From contig CALSWN010000050.1 in the NCBI GenBank assembly GCA_943841085.1, positions 1 through 37,105 of the forward strand: DNA of 37,105 bases. Reading direction: 5' to 3'. The DNA is from an uncultured Candidatus Pelagibacter sp. GTDB taxonomy: Bacteria > Pseudomonadota > Alphaproteobacteria > Pelagibacterales > Pelagibacteraceae. A model generated the notes under the pieces. The model worked only from the letters and a program-made list of their open reading frames with translations, made no database searches and had not been told where the DNA came from. A program made the translations under genes and the position numbers. Positions 9,395 through 18,829 of the stretch are shown one piece after another; within the stretch, counting starts at the first letter, position 1; the number at the start of each line of letters is the position of its first letter.

Positions 9395-10315
9395 TCTAGC
9401 CCCTATCTTTTGAATAATCTCTGAAGACATTTCTGTTCCTTTTTTTAAACTTTCAGCAGTTGATAAATTATTAATATAACCATGCAAGTATCCAGCAGCA
9501 AATAAATCTCCAGCACCTGTTAGATCTACTATTTTTAAATTTTTTTTGCTTTCACATTCAAAGACTTCATTTTTATTTATAGCTATACTTCCATTTTTAC
9601 CACGAGTAACAATGAGTGTTTTTTTTATTTCTTTTCCAAATGATATTATTTCATTAAAGTTTTTAGCTTGTATTAATGAGATAATTTCCTGCTCATTAGC
9701 AAAAATGACATCAATATTATTTTTGACTAAATTTAAAAAATGTTTTTTGTGTCTTTCAACACAAAACGAATCTGACAATGACATTGCTACTTTGTTGGAA
9801 TTTTGAATAGCTTTTTCAAAAGCCGATTTAGGCTCGCCTTCATCCCATAAATATCCTTCCAAGAAAGTTATTTTACTTTCTTTTACTGAATTTATATCGA
9901 TATCATTCTCATTAATTTTTCCAGCAGTTCCTAAAAATGTACACATTGTCCTTTCAGAATCGGGTGTAATTAATATTAAGCAAGTTCCAGTTGGTAAGAT
10001 TTCTTTTTTTTTTGAATAAAAATATTTAACACTCTCTTTTTTTAAACCATCTTCATATTTTTGACCTAAATCATCATCACTGATTTTACCAATAAATCCA
10101 ACCTGGTTTCCTAATTGGGATAGTCCAACAATAGAATTTGCAACCGAACCACCTGATATTGTTCCTTCAATTTTTAAAGTTGATAATAATTTTTTAAATT
10201 CACTTTCATCTACAAGTTTCATTGTACTTTTTGTTAGGTTGTTATCTGATAAATATTTATCTTCAACTTTGCAAATTACATCAACAATAGCATTGCCTAT
10301 TCCTAAAATTTTCAT
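9386..10315 (-). CDS. PfkB-family sugar/adenosine kinase
   Basis: GGSVANSIVGLSQLG and VDLTGAGDLFAAGYLHGY signatures. Confidence 0.93.
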   Translation of the reverse strand: MKILGIGNAIVDVICKVEDKYLSDNNLTKSTMKLVDESEFKKLLSTLKIEGTISGGSVANSIVGLSQLGNQVGFIGKISDDDLGQKYEDGLKKESVKYFYSKKKEILPTGTCLILITPDSERTMCTFLGTAGKINENDIDINSVKESKITFLEGYLWDEGEPKSAFEKAIQNSNKVAMSLSDSFCVERHKKHFLNLVKNNIDVIFANEQEIISLIQAKNFNEIISFGKEIKKTLIVTRGKNGSIAINKNEVFECESKKNLKIVDLTGAGDLFAAGYLHGYINNLSTAESLKKGTEMSSEIIQKIGARLD

Positions 10316-10316
10316 A

Positions 10317-10970
10317 TCAAGCTTTTTTAATAATTATTGGATTTTTACGTTTAGGATAACAAGTAGTACAAATTTTACAAGTTAAACCATAACAATTTCT
10401 AGCCTGACAATACTCTCTTCCATAATAAATTATTTGAAGATGTAATTTATTCCAAGTTTTTCTAGGAAATATTCTTTTTAAATCTTTTTCTGTTTGAATT
10501 ACATTTTTACCATTAGTTAGCCCCCATCTTTGAGCTAGTCGATGGATGTGCGTATCAACAGCAAAGGCTGGAAATCCAAATCCTTGAGACATAACCACAC
10601 TTGCTGTTTTATGACCTACACCAGGCAGTTTTTCAAGTTCCTCGAAGGTTTTTGGTACTTTTCCACTATGTTTTTCCAACAGTTGTTTAGACATTAAATA
10701 AATACTTTTTGCTTTTATCCTGAAGATACCTATGCTTTTTATTAATTTTTCTATTTTAAATCTTCCTAATTTTACAAAGTGTTCAGGTTTGTTATATTTT
10801 GGATATATATTCTTGGTTACGTTATTAACATTTAGATCTGTACATTGTGCAGATAATAAAACAGAGGTTAAAAGTGTGAATTTATTTCTATGTTTTAATG
10901 GAATTGGAACTGTAGGATAAATTTTATTTAAAATCTTTAGAATTTTTTTTGCCTTTTCTTTTTCATTCAT
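10317..10970 (-). CDS. nth: Endonuclease III
   Basis: LPGVGHKTASVV, FAVDTHIHRLAQRWGL and the Fe-S cluster Cys set CQARNCYGLTCKICTTCYP. Confidence 0.97.
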   Translation of the reverse strand: MNEKEKAKKILKILNKIYPTVPIPLKHRNKFTLLTSVLLSAQCTDLNVNNVTKNIYPKYNKPEHFVKLGRFKIEKLIKSIGIFRIKAKSIYLMSKQLLEKHSGKVPKTFEELEKLPGVGHKTASVVMSQGFGFPAFAVDTHIHRLAQRWGLTNGKNVIQTEKDLKRIFPRKTWNKLHLQIIYYGREYCQARNCYGLTCKICTTCYPKRKNPIIIKKA

Positions 10971-11746
10971 TATTTAAAATTCAATAAATCTCTCATTGAA
11001 TAAAGTCCAGGTCTTTTTTTGGTAAGCCATTTTGCAGCAGTTAAAGCACCATCTGAGTAAAGAGCTCTATCAAATGCCTCATGATTTAATCTTATAATTT
11101 CTTTGCCACTAGAGAATTTTACCTCATGTTCTCCAATTATTTCACCTCTCCTGATGGAATTAAAATTTATCTTTTTTCCATAAGGAAAACTTTTTTTATT
11201 TAAAAATTTTTTTCCCATTAGATTGATAATATTTTTATTTTTTCCATCAGCTATACCTTTTCCAAGCATCAAAGCAGTTCCAGATGGGTAGTCTTTTTTA
11301 TGTTTATGATGAATTTCATATATTTTACTTAGATAGTTGTCATCAAGAGAACTTGATGCAATTTCAGTTAAATACATTAATAAATTTACACCTAAACTCA
11401 TGTTGCCAGCTTTCAATATTGGAATTTTTTTTGAATATTTTTTAATCAGACTATCCTCTTTTTGATTAAAACCAGTTGTTCCTATTACTACTCTTTTTTT
11501 TAGTTTTGCAGCAATTTTAAGAATCTCAATCGTACATTTTGGGACTGTAAAATCTATTATTACATCAGTTTTTTTAAAGATTTTATCTGTATTTAAGCCT
11601 AACTCAATACCAGCAATTTTCTTCTTAACTTTTTTATTTTCGGTAAGAGCAACTAATTTAAAATTATTATTGGATTTAGAAGATTTAATTAGTTGTTGGC
11701 CCATTCGACCAAGACATCCGGTGATCGCTAGATTAATTTTTTTCAT
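10970..11746 (-). CDS. dapB: 4-hydroxy-tetrahydrodipicolinate reductase
   Basis: AITGCLGRMGQQL, DVIIDFTVP, VIGTTGF, EIHHKHKKDYPSGTAL, RRGEIIGEHEV. Confidence 0.97.
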   Translation of the reverse strand: MKKINLAITGCLGRMGQQLIKSSKSNNNFKLVALTENKKVKKKIAGIELGLNTDKIFKKTDVIIDFTVPKCTIEILKIAAKLKKRVVIGTTGFNQKEDSLIKKYSKKIPILKAGNMSLGVNLLMYLTEIASSSLDDNYLSKIYEIHHKHKKDYPSGTALMLGKGIADGKNKNIINLMGKKFLNKKSFPYGKKINFNSIRRGEIIGEHEVKFSSGKEIIRLNHEAFDRALYSDGALTAAKWLTKKRPGLYSMRDLLNFK

Positions 11747-11783
11747 TTAAGAAAATATTAACCTTTTTTGATGAATTAGTCTT

Positions 11784-12914
11784 TTAGTTTTTCCAGAAAC
11801 TTTTGGCTTTTTGAAAGAATTTTTTAATACTTGGGTTTGATTTTTCATTTTCAATTTCTCTAAATTTCTCAAGTAATTCTTTTTGTGCTTTATTTAATGA
11901 AATGGGGATTTCAGTTTTTACCTGAACATAAAGGTCACCATTGCCACTACCTCTCATATAAGGCATTCCTTTGCCCTTTAGTCTAAACTGTTTACCATTT
12001 TGAGTTCCATCAGGGATTTTTATTTTTGCTTTACCACCATCAATTGTTGGTATTTCAATTGTTGTACCAAGTGCTGCATCAGAGATTGATATTGGAAATT
12101 CGAAAAATAAATTCTCATCTGATCTTTTAAAAAGATCATGAGAGTACACATTTATAAACAAATATAAATCACCACTTGCGCCACCTCTTGTTCCAGCTTC
12201 ACCTTTACCAGCTAATCTTATTCTTGTACCATCATCGACACCTTTTGGTATTGTTACAGATATTTTTTTTGATGCTTGTTTACTACCCTGACCATTACAG
12301 TCGTTACATGGGTTAGTAATTTCTTCACCACTGCCTGCGCATTGAGGACATGTTTGTTGAACCGTAAAAAAACCCTGATTTGTTCTTACTTTTCCATTTC
12401 CGCCACAAGTTGTACATCTTTCCGGAGAAGATCCTGGCTTAGACCCATTACCTTTACAAGTATTACATTTCTCAGTAGTTGAGAATTTTATATCTTCTTT
12501 TTTCCCCTGAAAAGCTTCCTCTAATGTAATTGATAAATCATATCTTAAGTCAGAGCCTTTATTATTATTGTTACTTCTTCCTCTAGACCTTCCACCACCA
12601 CCAAAGTCACCAAAAAAATCTTCAAATATGTCGGAAAAATCTGCCCCTCCAAAACCACCAAAACCACCACTTTGTCTTCCACCACCATTTTCAAATGCAG
12701 CATGACCAAAGTTATCATAGTTTTGTTTTTTCTCTTGATCTGAAAGAATACCGTAAGCTTCGCTTGCTTCTTTGAATTTATCTTCTGCAGTTTTATCACC
12801 AGGATTTTTATCAGGATGATATTTAACTGCTAATTTTCTGTAGGCTGATTTTAATTCACTAGGGCTAGCATTCTTATTAACACCTAAGACGTCATAAAAA
12901 TCTCTTTTAGCCAT
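11784..12914 (-). CDS. dnaJ: Chaperone DnaJ
   Basis: J domain with HPD, Gly/Phe region, four CxxCxGxG-type Zn motifs. Confidence 0.99.
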   Translation of the reverse strand: MAKRDFYDVLGVNKNASPSELKSAYRKLAVKYHPDKNPGDKTAEDKFKEASEAYGILSDQEKKQNYDNFGHAAFENGGGRQSGGFGGFGGADFSDIFEDFFGDFGGGGRSRGRSNNNNKGSDLRYDLSITLEEAFQGKKEDIKFSTTEKCNTCKGNGSKPGSSPERCTTCGGNGKVRTNQGFFTVQQTCPQCAGSGEEITNPCNDCNGQGSKQASKKISVTIPKGVDDGTRIRLAGKGEAGTRGGASGDLYLFINVYSHDLFKRSDENLFFEFPISISDAALGTTIEIPTIDGGKAKIKIPDGTQNGKQFRLKGKGMPYMRGSGNGDLYVQVKTEIPISLNKAQKELLEKFREIENEKSNPSIKKFFQKAKSFWKN

Positions 12915-12946
12915 AAGTTACTTTAAGATGATAGTTGTTTTAAGTC

Positions 12947-14881
12947 TTAAGCGCTCTTTTCTTTATCGTCTTCTTTTTTTTCTTCTTTTACCTCTTCAAA
13001 ATCCGCATCAACTACATTATCGTCTTTTTTACCCTCATTATTTTTATCACCACCTTTAGATGGATCTGATTTTTTCTCTTGAGATTTATAGATTGCCTCA
13101 CCCAATTTCATTGAAGCCTGAACTAAACTCTCTGTTTTCTTTTTAATATCTTCAATATCTTCACCTTTTAAAGCCTCTTTTAGGCTTGAAGAAGAATCTT
13201 CTATTGCTTTTTTTTCAGCATCTGAAATTTTGACCCCATGTTCTTTTAAATTTTTTTCAGTTGAATGAATTAAAGTATCTGCTTGATTTCTAACATCAAC
13301 CGATTCTCTTTTCTTTTTGTCAGCTTCTTTGTTAGCTTCTGCGTCTTTAACCATTTTTTCAATTTCTTCATCGCTTAAGCCACCTGAAGCTTGGATTTGA
13401 ATTTTTTGTTCTTTACCAGTTCCTTTGTCTTTGGCAGAAACGTTTACAATTCCATTTGCATCTATATCAAAAGTTACTTCGATTTGAGGAACTCCTCTAG
13501 CAGCTGGTGCAATACCAACTAGTTCAAAATTTCCTAACATTTTGTTGTCTGATGCCATTTCTCTTTCACCTTGAAGAACTCTAATTGATACTGCTGGCTG
13601 ATTGTCTTCGGCAGTAGAAAAAACCTGACTTTTCTTTGTTGGTATTGTTGTATTTTTTTCAATTAGTTTTGTAGATACACCACCCAAAGTTTCTATTCCT
13701 AAAGATAAAGGTGTTACATCCAAAAGAAGTACATCTTTCACGTCTCCTTGAAGTACACCAGCTTGAATTGCTGCACCCATAGCAACAACTTCATCTGGAT
13801 TCACACTTTTGTTAGGATCTTTTCCAAAAAAATTTTTAACTTCTGCTAATACTTTTGGCATTCTAGTCATTCCACCAACCATTACAATTTCATCGATTTC
13901 ACTTGCAGTAAGTCCTGCATCTTTAAGAGCAGTTTTGCAAGGAGGTAAAGTTCTTGATATTAAATCTTCAACTAAAGCTTCTAATTTTGCTCTAGTCATT
14001 TTTAAATTAATATGTTTAGGCCCAGTTTTATCAGCAGTCACAAAAGGTAAATTGATATCTGTTTGTTCAGCAGAAGATAACTCAATTTTTGCTTTTTCAG
14101 CAGCTTCTTTTAATCTTTGAAGTGCTAGCTTATCAGTTTTTAAATCAATACCATTATCCTTTTTAAATTCGGCAACTAAATAGTCAACAATAGAATTGTC
14201 AAAATCTTCTCCACCTAAAAATGTGTCTCCATTTGTTGATTTAACCTCAAAAACTCCATCACCTAATTCAAGAATAGAGACATCAAACGTTCCACCACCT
14301 AAGTCATAAACAGCTATTTTTTTATTTTGTTTTTTATCTAACCCATAAGCTAAAGAGGCTGCTGTTGGTTCATTTATAATTCTTAAAACTTCTAAACCTG
14401 CAATTTTACCTGCATCTTTAGTTGCTTGTCTTTGAGCATCATTAAAGTAAGCGGGAACAGTTATTACAGCTTTAGTTACTTCTTGGCCTAAATATTTTTC
14501 AGCCGTCTCTTTCATTTTTTGCAGAATAAAAGCTGAAATTTGTGACGGTGAGTATTTTTCATTTTTTGATTCTATCCACGCATCACCTTTCTCAGAGTTA
14601 ACTATTTTAAATGGTGCAGCAGCAATATCTTTTTTTACAGTTGGATCATCAAAATTTCTTCCAATTAATCTTTTTACAGCAAATATAGTATTTTCAGGAT
14701 TGGTTACAGCCTGTCTTTTAGCAGGTTGACCGACAAGCTTTTCTCCGTCATCAGTGAAAGCAACAACAGAAGGAGTAGTTCTTGCACCTTCTGCATTCTC
14801 CAAAACCTTGGGTTGACTACCCTCCATGATAGATACACATGAATTTGTTGTTCCTAAGTCTATTCCTATAATTTTGCTCAT
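12947..14881 (-). CDS. dnaK: Chaperone DnaK (Hsp70)
   Basis: [34 protein letters not shown], full length 644 aa. Confidence 0.99.
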   Translation of the reverse strand: MSKIIGIDLGTTNSCVSIMEGSQPKVLENAEGARTTPSVVAFTDDGEKLVGQPAKRQAVTNPENTIFAVKRLIGRNFDDPTVKKDIAAAPFKIVNSEKGDAWIESKNEKYSPSQISAFILQKMKETAEKYLGQEVTKAVITVPAYFNDAQRQATKDAGKIAGLEVLRIINEPTAASLAYGLDKKQNKKIAVYDLGGGTFDVSILELGDGVFEVKSTNGDTFLGGEDFDNSIVDYLVAEFKKDNGIDLKTDKLALQRLKEAAEKAKIELSSAEQTDINLPFVTADKTGPKHINLKMTRAKLEALVEDLISRTLPPCKTALKDAGLTASEIDEIVMVGGMTRMPKVLAEVKNFFGKDPNKSVNPDEVVAMGAAIQAGVLQGDVKDVLLLDVTPLSLGIETLGGVSTKLIEKNTTIPTKKSQVFSTAEDNQPAVSIRVLQGEREMASDNKMLGNFELVGIAPAARGVPQIEVTFDIDANGIVNVSAKDKGTGKEQKIQIQASGGLSDEEIEKMVKDAEANKEADKKKRESVDVRNQADTLIHSTEKNLKEHGVKISDAEKKAIEDSSSSLKEALKGEDIEDIKKKTESLVQASMKLGEAIYKSQEKKSDPSKGGDKNNEGKKDDNVVDADFEEVKEEKKEDDKEKSA

Positions 14882-14900
14882 AATTTAAATCCTATCCTTC

Positions 14901-14928
14901 ATATATGTGTTATTTTCTAATCTACAAG
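14901..14928 (-). promoter_or_regulatory. Candidate RpoH (sigma-32) heat-shock promoter of dnaK
   Basis: On the minus strand CTTG (14928-14925), 17-nt spacer, CATATAT (14907-14901), ~20 nt before dnaK ATG; close to the alphaproteobacterial CTTG-N17/18-CYTATNT heat-shock consensus. Confidence 0.5.
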
Positions 14929-14943
14929 TTCTAACAAATATTA

Positions 14944-15576
14944 TTAATTTGTAGAATTCTCTTTATTTTCCTCACTTTTTTCTTCTTTCATTTCAGTTTT
15001 TTTTGACACTCCGACTAACGATGGTCTAAGTAGTCTATCCTTCATCATAAAACCTTTTTGTATTTCTTGAACGATTATGCCAGGTTCTTTTTGATCATTC
15101 TCAATTTCAATCATGGCTTGATGAAGATTCGGATCAAGTTTTTTGTCTATTGAGTCAATGGGAGTGATTCCATTTTTGGATAAAATTGAGAACATATCTT
15201 TGCTTATTATATCAAAATGTTCTAACGTTTTCTGTAGAGCCTTTGAGTCTTTTAAATCATTATCCTTTTCAAGAATTTGTTTTGATCTTTCTAAATTATC
15301 TATCAAGTTCAAAGTTTCTTTTGCAAGAGTAAAGCCACCATAATTGAAAGCATCATCTCTTTCTTTCTCAAGTCTTCTTCTTTGGTTTTCCATTTCTGCA
15401 AAAGTTCTCGAAACCTTATCTTCTAATGCAATTATTTTTTCTTCAGGAGTAAGTTCTATTATTTTTTCGCTTTTTTCATTAATGTTTTGTTCGGGTACCG
15501 TATTTTTATCTTCAGAAATATCATCTTTTATTTCAGTAGTTTTTTCTTTTTCATTAATGTTTTGATCTTTTTCCAT
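14944..15576 (-). CDS. grpE: Nucleotide exchange factor GrpE (ATG at 15576; listed GTG at 15582 also possible)
   Basis: AEMENQRRRLEKERDDAFNYGGFTLAKETLNLIDNLERS and LDPNLHQAMIEIE...GFMMKDRLLRPSLVGVSK. Confidence 0.96.
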   Translation of the reverse strand: MEKDQNINEKEKTTEIKDDISEDKNTVPEQNINEKSEKIIELTPEEKIIALEDKVSRTFAEMENQRRRLEKERDDAFNYGGFTLAKETLNLIDNLERSKQILEKDNDLKDSKALQKTLEHFDIISKDMFSILSKNGITPIDSIDKKLDPNLHQAMIEIENDQKEPGIIVQEIQKGFMMKDRLLRPSLVGVSKKTEMKEEKSEENKENSTN

Positions 15577-15612
15577 TATCACTTATATGGTATGAAATTT
15601 AATAATTGCTAG

Positions 15613-16215
15613 ATGTTAAATAAAAAAATTAAAGAATTATTAGTAGGAACAAATAATAAGGGTAAATTAAGAGAAATCAGGGATTTACTACCAAAAAAAC
15701 TTAAAATTTATAGTCCTTCTGACTTTAGAATTAAAAGCCCCGTTGAAAATGGCAAAACATTTAAGGAAAATTCTTTAATTAAAGCAAAATATTTTTCAAA
15801 AAAAACAAAGATGATCTGTTTGTCTGATGACTCAGGTTTAGAAATTGATGCTTTAGGCGGAAATCCAGGAATTTATTCAGCTAGATGGGGTGGAAAAAAA
15901 GGAGATTTTGTTAAAGCAATGAATAGAGTTTTTAAAGAACTAGACAAAAAATCTAAAAATTGGAAAAAAAAAAAAATTAAAGCAAAGTTTGTATGTGCTT
16001 TAACCATTTATGGAACTAATCAAAAATTAATACAATCCATTGGTACAATAGAGGGATCAATTTCGCACTGCATGAAAGGAAAAAATGGATTTGGCTATGA
16101 TCCTATTTTTATTCCAAAAGGCAAAAAAATTACTTTTGGTGAAATGATGCCATCAAAGAAATATAAAATAGATCATAGATTTAAAGCATTTAAAAAGATC
16201 AAAAAATTTTTTTAA
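15613..16215 (+). CDS. rdgB: RdgB/HAM1-family dITP/XTP pyrophosphatase
   Basis: VGTNNKGKLREI, CLSDDSGLEIDALGGNPGIYSARWG, GKNGFGYDPIFIP. Confidence 0.97.
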   Translation: MLNKKIKELLVGTNNKGKLREIRDLLPKKLKIYSPSDFRIKSPVENGKTFKENSLIKAKYFSKKTKMICLSDDSGLEIDALGGNPGIYSARWGGKKGDFVKAMNRVFKELDKKSKNWKKKKIKAKFVCALTIYGTNQKLIQSIGTIEGSISHCMKGKNGFGYDPIFIPKGKKITFGEMMPSKKYKIDHRFKAFKKIKKFF

Positions 16216-17350
16216 AAGTCTTATTTTCAACTTTATAAAAATTTAAAATATGATTAATCTTATTGTTTTTTATTTCAAAAATTCCAACCTTTCCTTTGAA
16301 TAATGTTTTTTTTGAAAAGATTTTTTCATCTATGATTAGATTATTTTGAAGTATTAAATAATAAACTAGCCCTACTAAATCAAAACTTAAGAAAGATAAT
16401 TGATTTGGGTATTGATTAAAATTTTTAAAATATTCTTTAGAAAATTCTTCATAATTTTTTTTATTTATAGAAGGAAAATATATTGGTTGTGAGCTAGTTT
16501 CGTTAAGTAAAGATTCATCAAACCATTGATTGAGGGTTATGAAGTATTTTTTTTTTGGCGATATATCTGTATATAGCAATGATGTAGTAACGCTTTTCAA
16601 GCTTTCATCAAAATCAGCAATTATTATAGAATCAAATTTTACGCCACCTAGGGTATCTCTTTTTTTTAATTTTTCAATTAATGAGCTATTATTATCTTCA
16701 TTTAATTTTTCAAGTCTCAGTATTTCATCTTCAAGATTTTGTTTTCTAGTTTTGTAGTTTGTAATTTTTTCAATTTGTTTTGTAAGTTTAGTTGGGTCTG
16801 TATTGTAAATATAATTTTTAATTATTTTAATTTTAGAATTAGTGATTGCCCTTTCAATCTCTTTTTTATAATCAACGTCAGGAGTTAAAAAAATAGTTTT
16901 TTTAATTTCATTTAACTTTATAAATTTTTTAATTGCATTTATCTGTGATGTAGCATTTATTCCTGCATTAATAATATTATTTGAGGAGTTATTATTTTTA
17001 TTTGTTAGTGATAAAAAAGTTATTTCAGTTAGTTCATCTAAGTAGGCTATATTGTTATTAAAAACTGGACCAATCACAATTTTAATATCCAAGTTAGCTA
17101 AATCTCTTGCAGCTTTTAATGTACCCTCAGGGTTCGATTGAGTATCTTTTGGAACAATTTCTATTAATGAGTTATTAATTTTATTAATAGCCAATCGGGT
17201 AGATTTAATTATAGATTGCCCAATTTCAGAATTTTTACCTGTCATTGGAACGAGTAGTCCAATTTTAATCTTTTCATTTGCAAAAGTTTTGCTCGTTGAA
17301 ACTAGGATTGGTAAAAATAAAATTAATATAATTTTAATAATTTTCTTCAT
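16199..17350 (-). CDS. LpoA-like penicillin-binding protein activator / periplasmic Leu/Ile/Val-binding-fold protein
   Basis: Signal peptide, KIGLLVPMTGKNSEIGQSIIKSTRLAINKIN, DLANLDIKIVIGPVFNNN; located beside rsmI as in many proteobacteria. Confidence 0.82.
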   Translation of the reverse strand: MKKIIKIILILFLPILVSTSKTFANEKIKIGLLVPMTGKNSEIGQSIIKSTRLAINKINNSLIEIVPKDTQSNPEGTLKAARDLANLDIKIVIGPVFNNNIAYLDELTEITFLSLTNKNNNSSNNIINAGINATSQINAIKKFIKLNEIKKTIFLTPDVDYKKEIERAITNSKIKIIKNYIYNTDPTKLTKQIEKITNYKTRKQNLEDEILRLEKLNEDNNSSLIEKLKKRDTLGGVKFDSIIIADFDESLKSVTTSLLYTDISPKKKYFITLNQWFDESLLNETSSQPIYFPSINKKNYEEFSKEYFKNFNQYPNQLSFLSFDLVGLVYYLILQNNLIIDEKIFSKKTLFKGKVGIFEIKNNKINHILNFYKVENKTFKKIF

Positions 17351-17379
17351 TTTAATGATATTATTATATCTATTATATT

Positions 17380-18246
17380 GTGATGATTCTACATTCTGAA
17401 AATAAAAATATTCAAGTTGAAAGTGGTCTTTATATTGTTGCTACACCAATAGGAAATCTAGGTGATATTACCTTAAGAGCAATAGATGTACTCAATAAAT
17501 CAGACTATATTTTGTGCGAAGACACTCGCACTTCAAAAAATTTACTAGATAGGTATAAAATTAAATCAAAACTCATTTCAAATCATAAATTTAATGAAAA
17601 AAAAAATTTATCTAAAATTATTAATATTTTAAAATCAAATTGTATTGTTTCATTAATTTCTGATGCAGGAACACCGGCGATATCTGATCCGGGTGCAATA
17701 TTGATTAATGAGTGTATAAAAAACAATATTCAAATCACTCCAATATCTGGAGCATCAGCAGTATCGACGGCTGTCTCAATAAGTGGATTTAGCGAAAAAT
17801 ATTTTTTTTATGGATTTTTTCCTGAAAAAAAAAATAAAATACAAGATGATTTTGAAATACTCTCTAACATAGATGGCTGTATCGTTTTTTTTATTTCTCC
17901 AAGAAAATTTAATAAATCGGTTGAAAAAATTAAACAATATTTTTCAGGAAGAAAAATATTGATATGCAGAGAAATGACAAAGTTTTATGAAGAATATCTG
18001 AGAACGGATATTGATAATCTAAAAACATTTAAAACTGACCCTAAAGGAGAATTAACAATGGTCATTTCAGAAAAATTAAAAGGAAAAAAAACTTCGCTAC
18101 TTTTACAAGAATCAGATAAAAAGAATATTCAAAAAATGATTAAAAAGTTAAGCATTAAAGATATTACTGATTTAATAAGTCAAAATACTAATGTTCCAAA
18201 AAAAGAAATTTACAAATATTGTCTAAAATTAAAAAATGAAAATTAG
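17380..18246 (+). CDS. rsmI: 16S rRNA (cytidine1402-2'-O)-methyltransferase RsmI
   Basis: GLYIVATPIGNLGDITLRAIDVL, CEDTRTSKNLL, SDAGTPAISDPG, GASAVSTAVSISGF. Confidence 0.97.
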   Translation: MMILHSENKNIQVESGLYIVATPIGNLGDITLRAIDVLNKSDYILCEDTRTSKNLLDRYKIKSKLISNHKFNEKKNLSKIINILKSNCIVSLISDAGTPAISDPGAILINECIKNNIQITPISGASAVSTAVSISGFSEKYFFYGFFPEKKNKIQDDFEILSNIDGCIVFFISPRKFNKSVEKIKQYFSGRKILICREMTKFYEEYLRTDIDNLKTFKTDPKGELTMVISEKLKGKKTSLLLQESDKKNIQKMIKKLSIKDITDLISQNTNVPKKEIYKYCLKLKNEN

Positions 18247-18829
18247 AATTATTTTAATTTGCTTAATATTTTTATTATTCACATCGTGTGCAGGGATAAG
18301 TTCAAAGGGTATTTTTGGTACAGGGGTTAGCATTGCCTTAGATCCAAGGTCTTTAGGTACTCAAATAGACGACTCAGTTATGCAGAAGAATGTTACTGCA
18401 AGGTTAGCACTAAGAGATAAAAGCTATCTAATTTCAGTCAATACAAAAGTTTTAGATGGTAGAATTTTTCTAACGGGAAAAGTTGATAGCCCAGAGGAAA
18501 AACTTCAAATTACTAAATTAGCATGGGAAACAAAAGGAGTTAGGTCAGTTAAAAATGATATAAAATTAAAAGAAGATTTTGATTTTAAGCAATCAGCTAA
18601 AGATTTACTAATAACCTCTCAGTTACGAACGGCATTAATATTTGATAAAGAAATTAAAGCAACAAATTATCAAATAGACACATATAAAAAAAAGATATTT
18701 ATTTATGGAATTGCACTAACATCTAAAGAAAGACAGAAAGTAATAAATGAGGCTAAAGAAATTTTAGATGTTAAAGATGTAGTGGCAAGTATTTTTTTAG
18801 TAGAGGATTTGAGAATTCAAAAAGATTAA
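18236..18829 (+). CDS. BON-domain lipoprotein (YraP/DolP-like)
   Basis: Lipobox FTSCAGISSKG; two BON-type repeats (VNTKVLDGRIFLTGKVDSPEEK...VRSVKNDI; IYGIALTSKERQ...DVKDVVASI). Confidence 0.87.
   Translation: MKIRIILICLIFLLFTSCAGISSKGIFGTGVSIALDPRSLGTQIDDSVMQKNVTARLALRDKSYLISVNTKVLDGRIFLTGKVDSPEEKLQITKLAWETKGVRSVKNDIKLKEDFDFKQSAKDLLITSQLRTALIFDKEIKATNYQIDTYKKKIFIYGIALTSKERQKVINEAKEILDVKDVVASIFLVEDLRIQKD

Noticed and set aside
12545-12799. 84-aa minus-strand ORF in another frame of dnaJ
   Set aside because: Low-complexity frame-shifted reading of the Gly-rich DnaJ region; no independent support.
13809-14120. 103-aa plus-strand ORF antisense to dnaK (and similar ORFs at 9546, 10732, 12276, 15143, 15344, 16530, 20177, 20696, 25823)
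   Set aside because: All are antisense to confidently assigned conserved genes and have no domain signature.
15584-15612. Possible sigma-32 promoter for grpE (CCATATA at 15590-15584, CTAGCA at 15612-15607, minus strand)
   Set aside because: The -35 half is a poor match and CTTG is missing at the right spacing; much weaker than the dnaK candidate.
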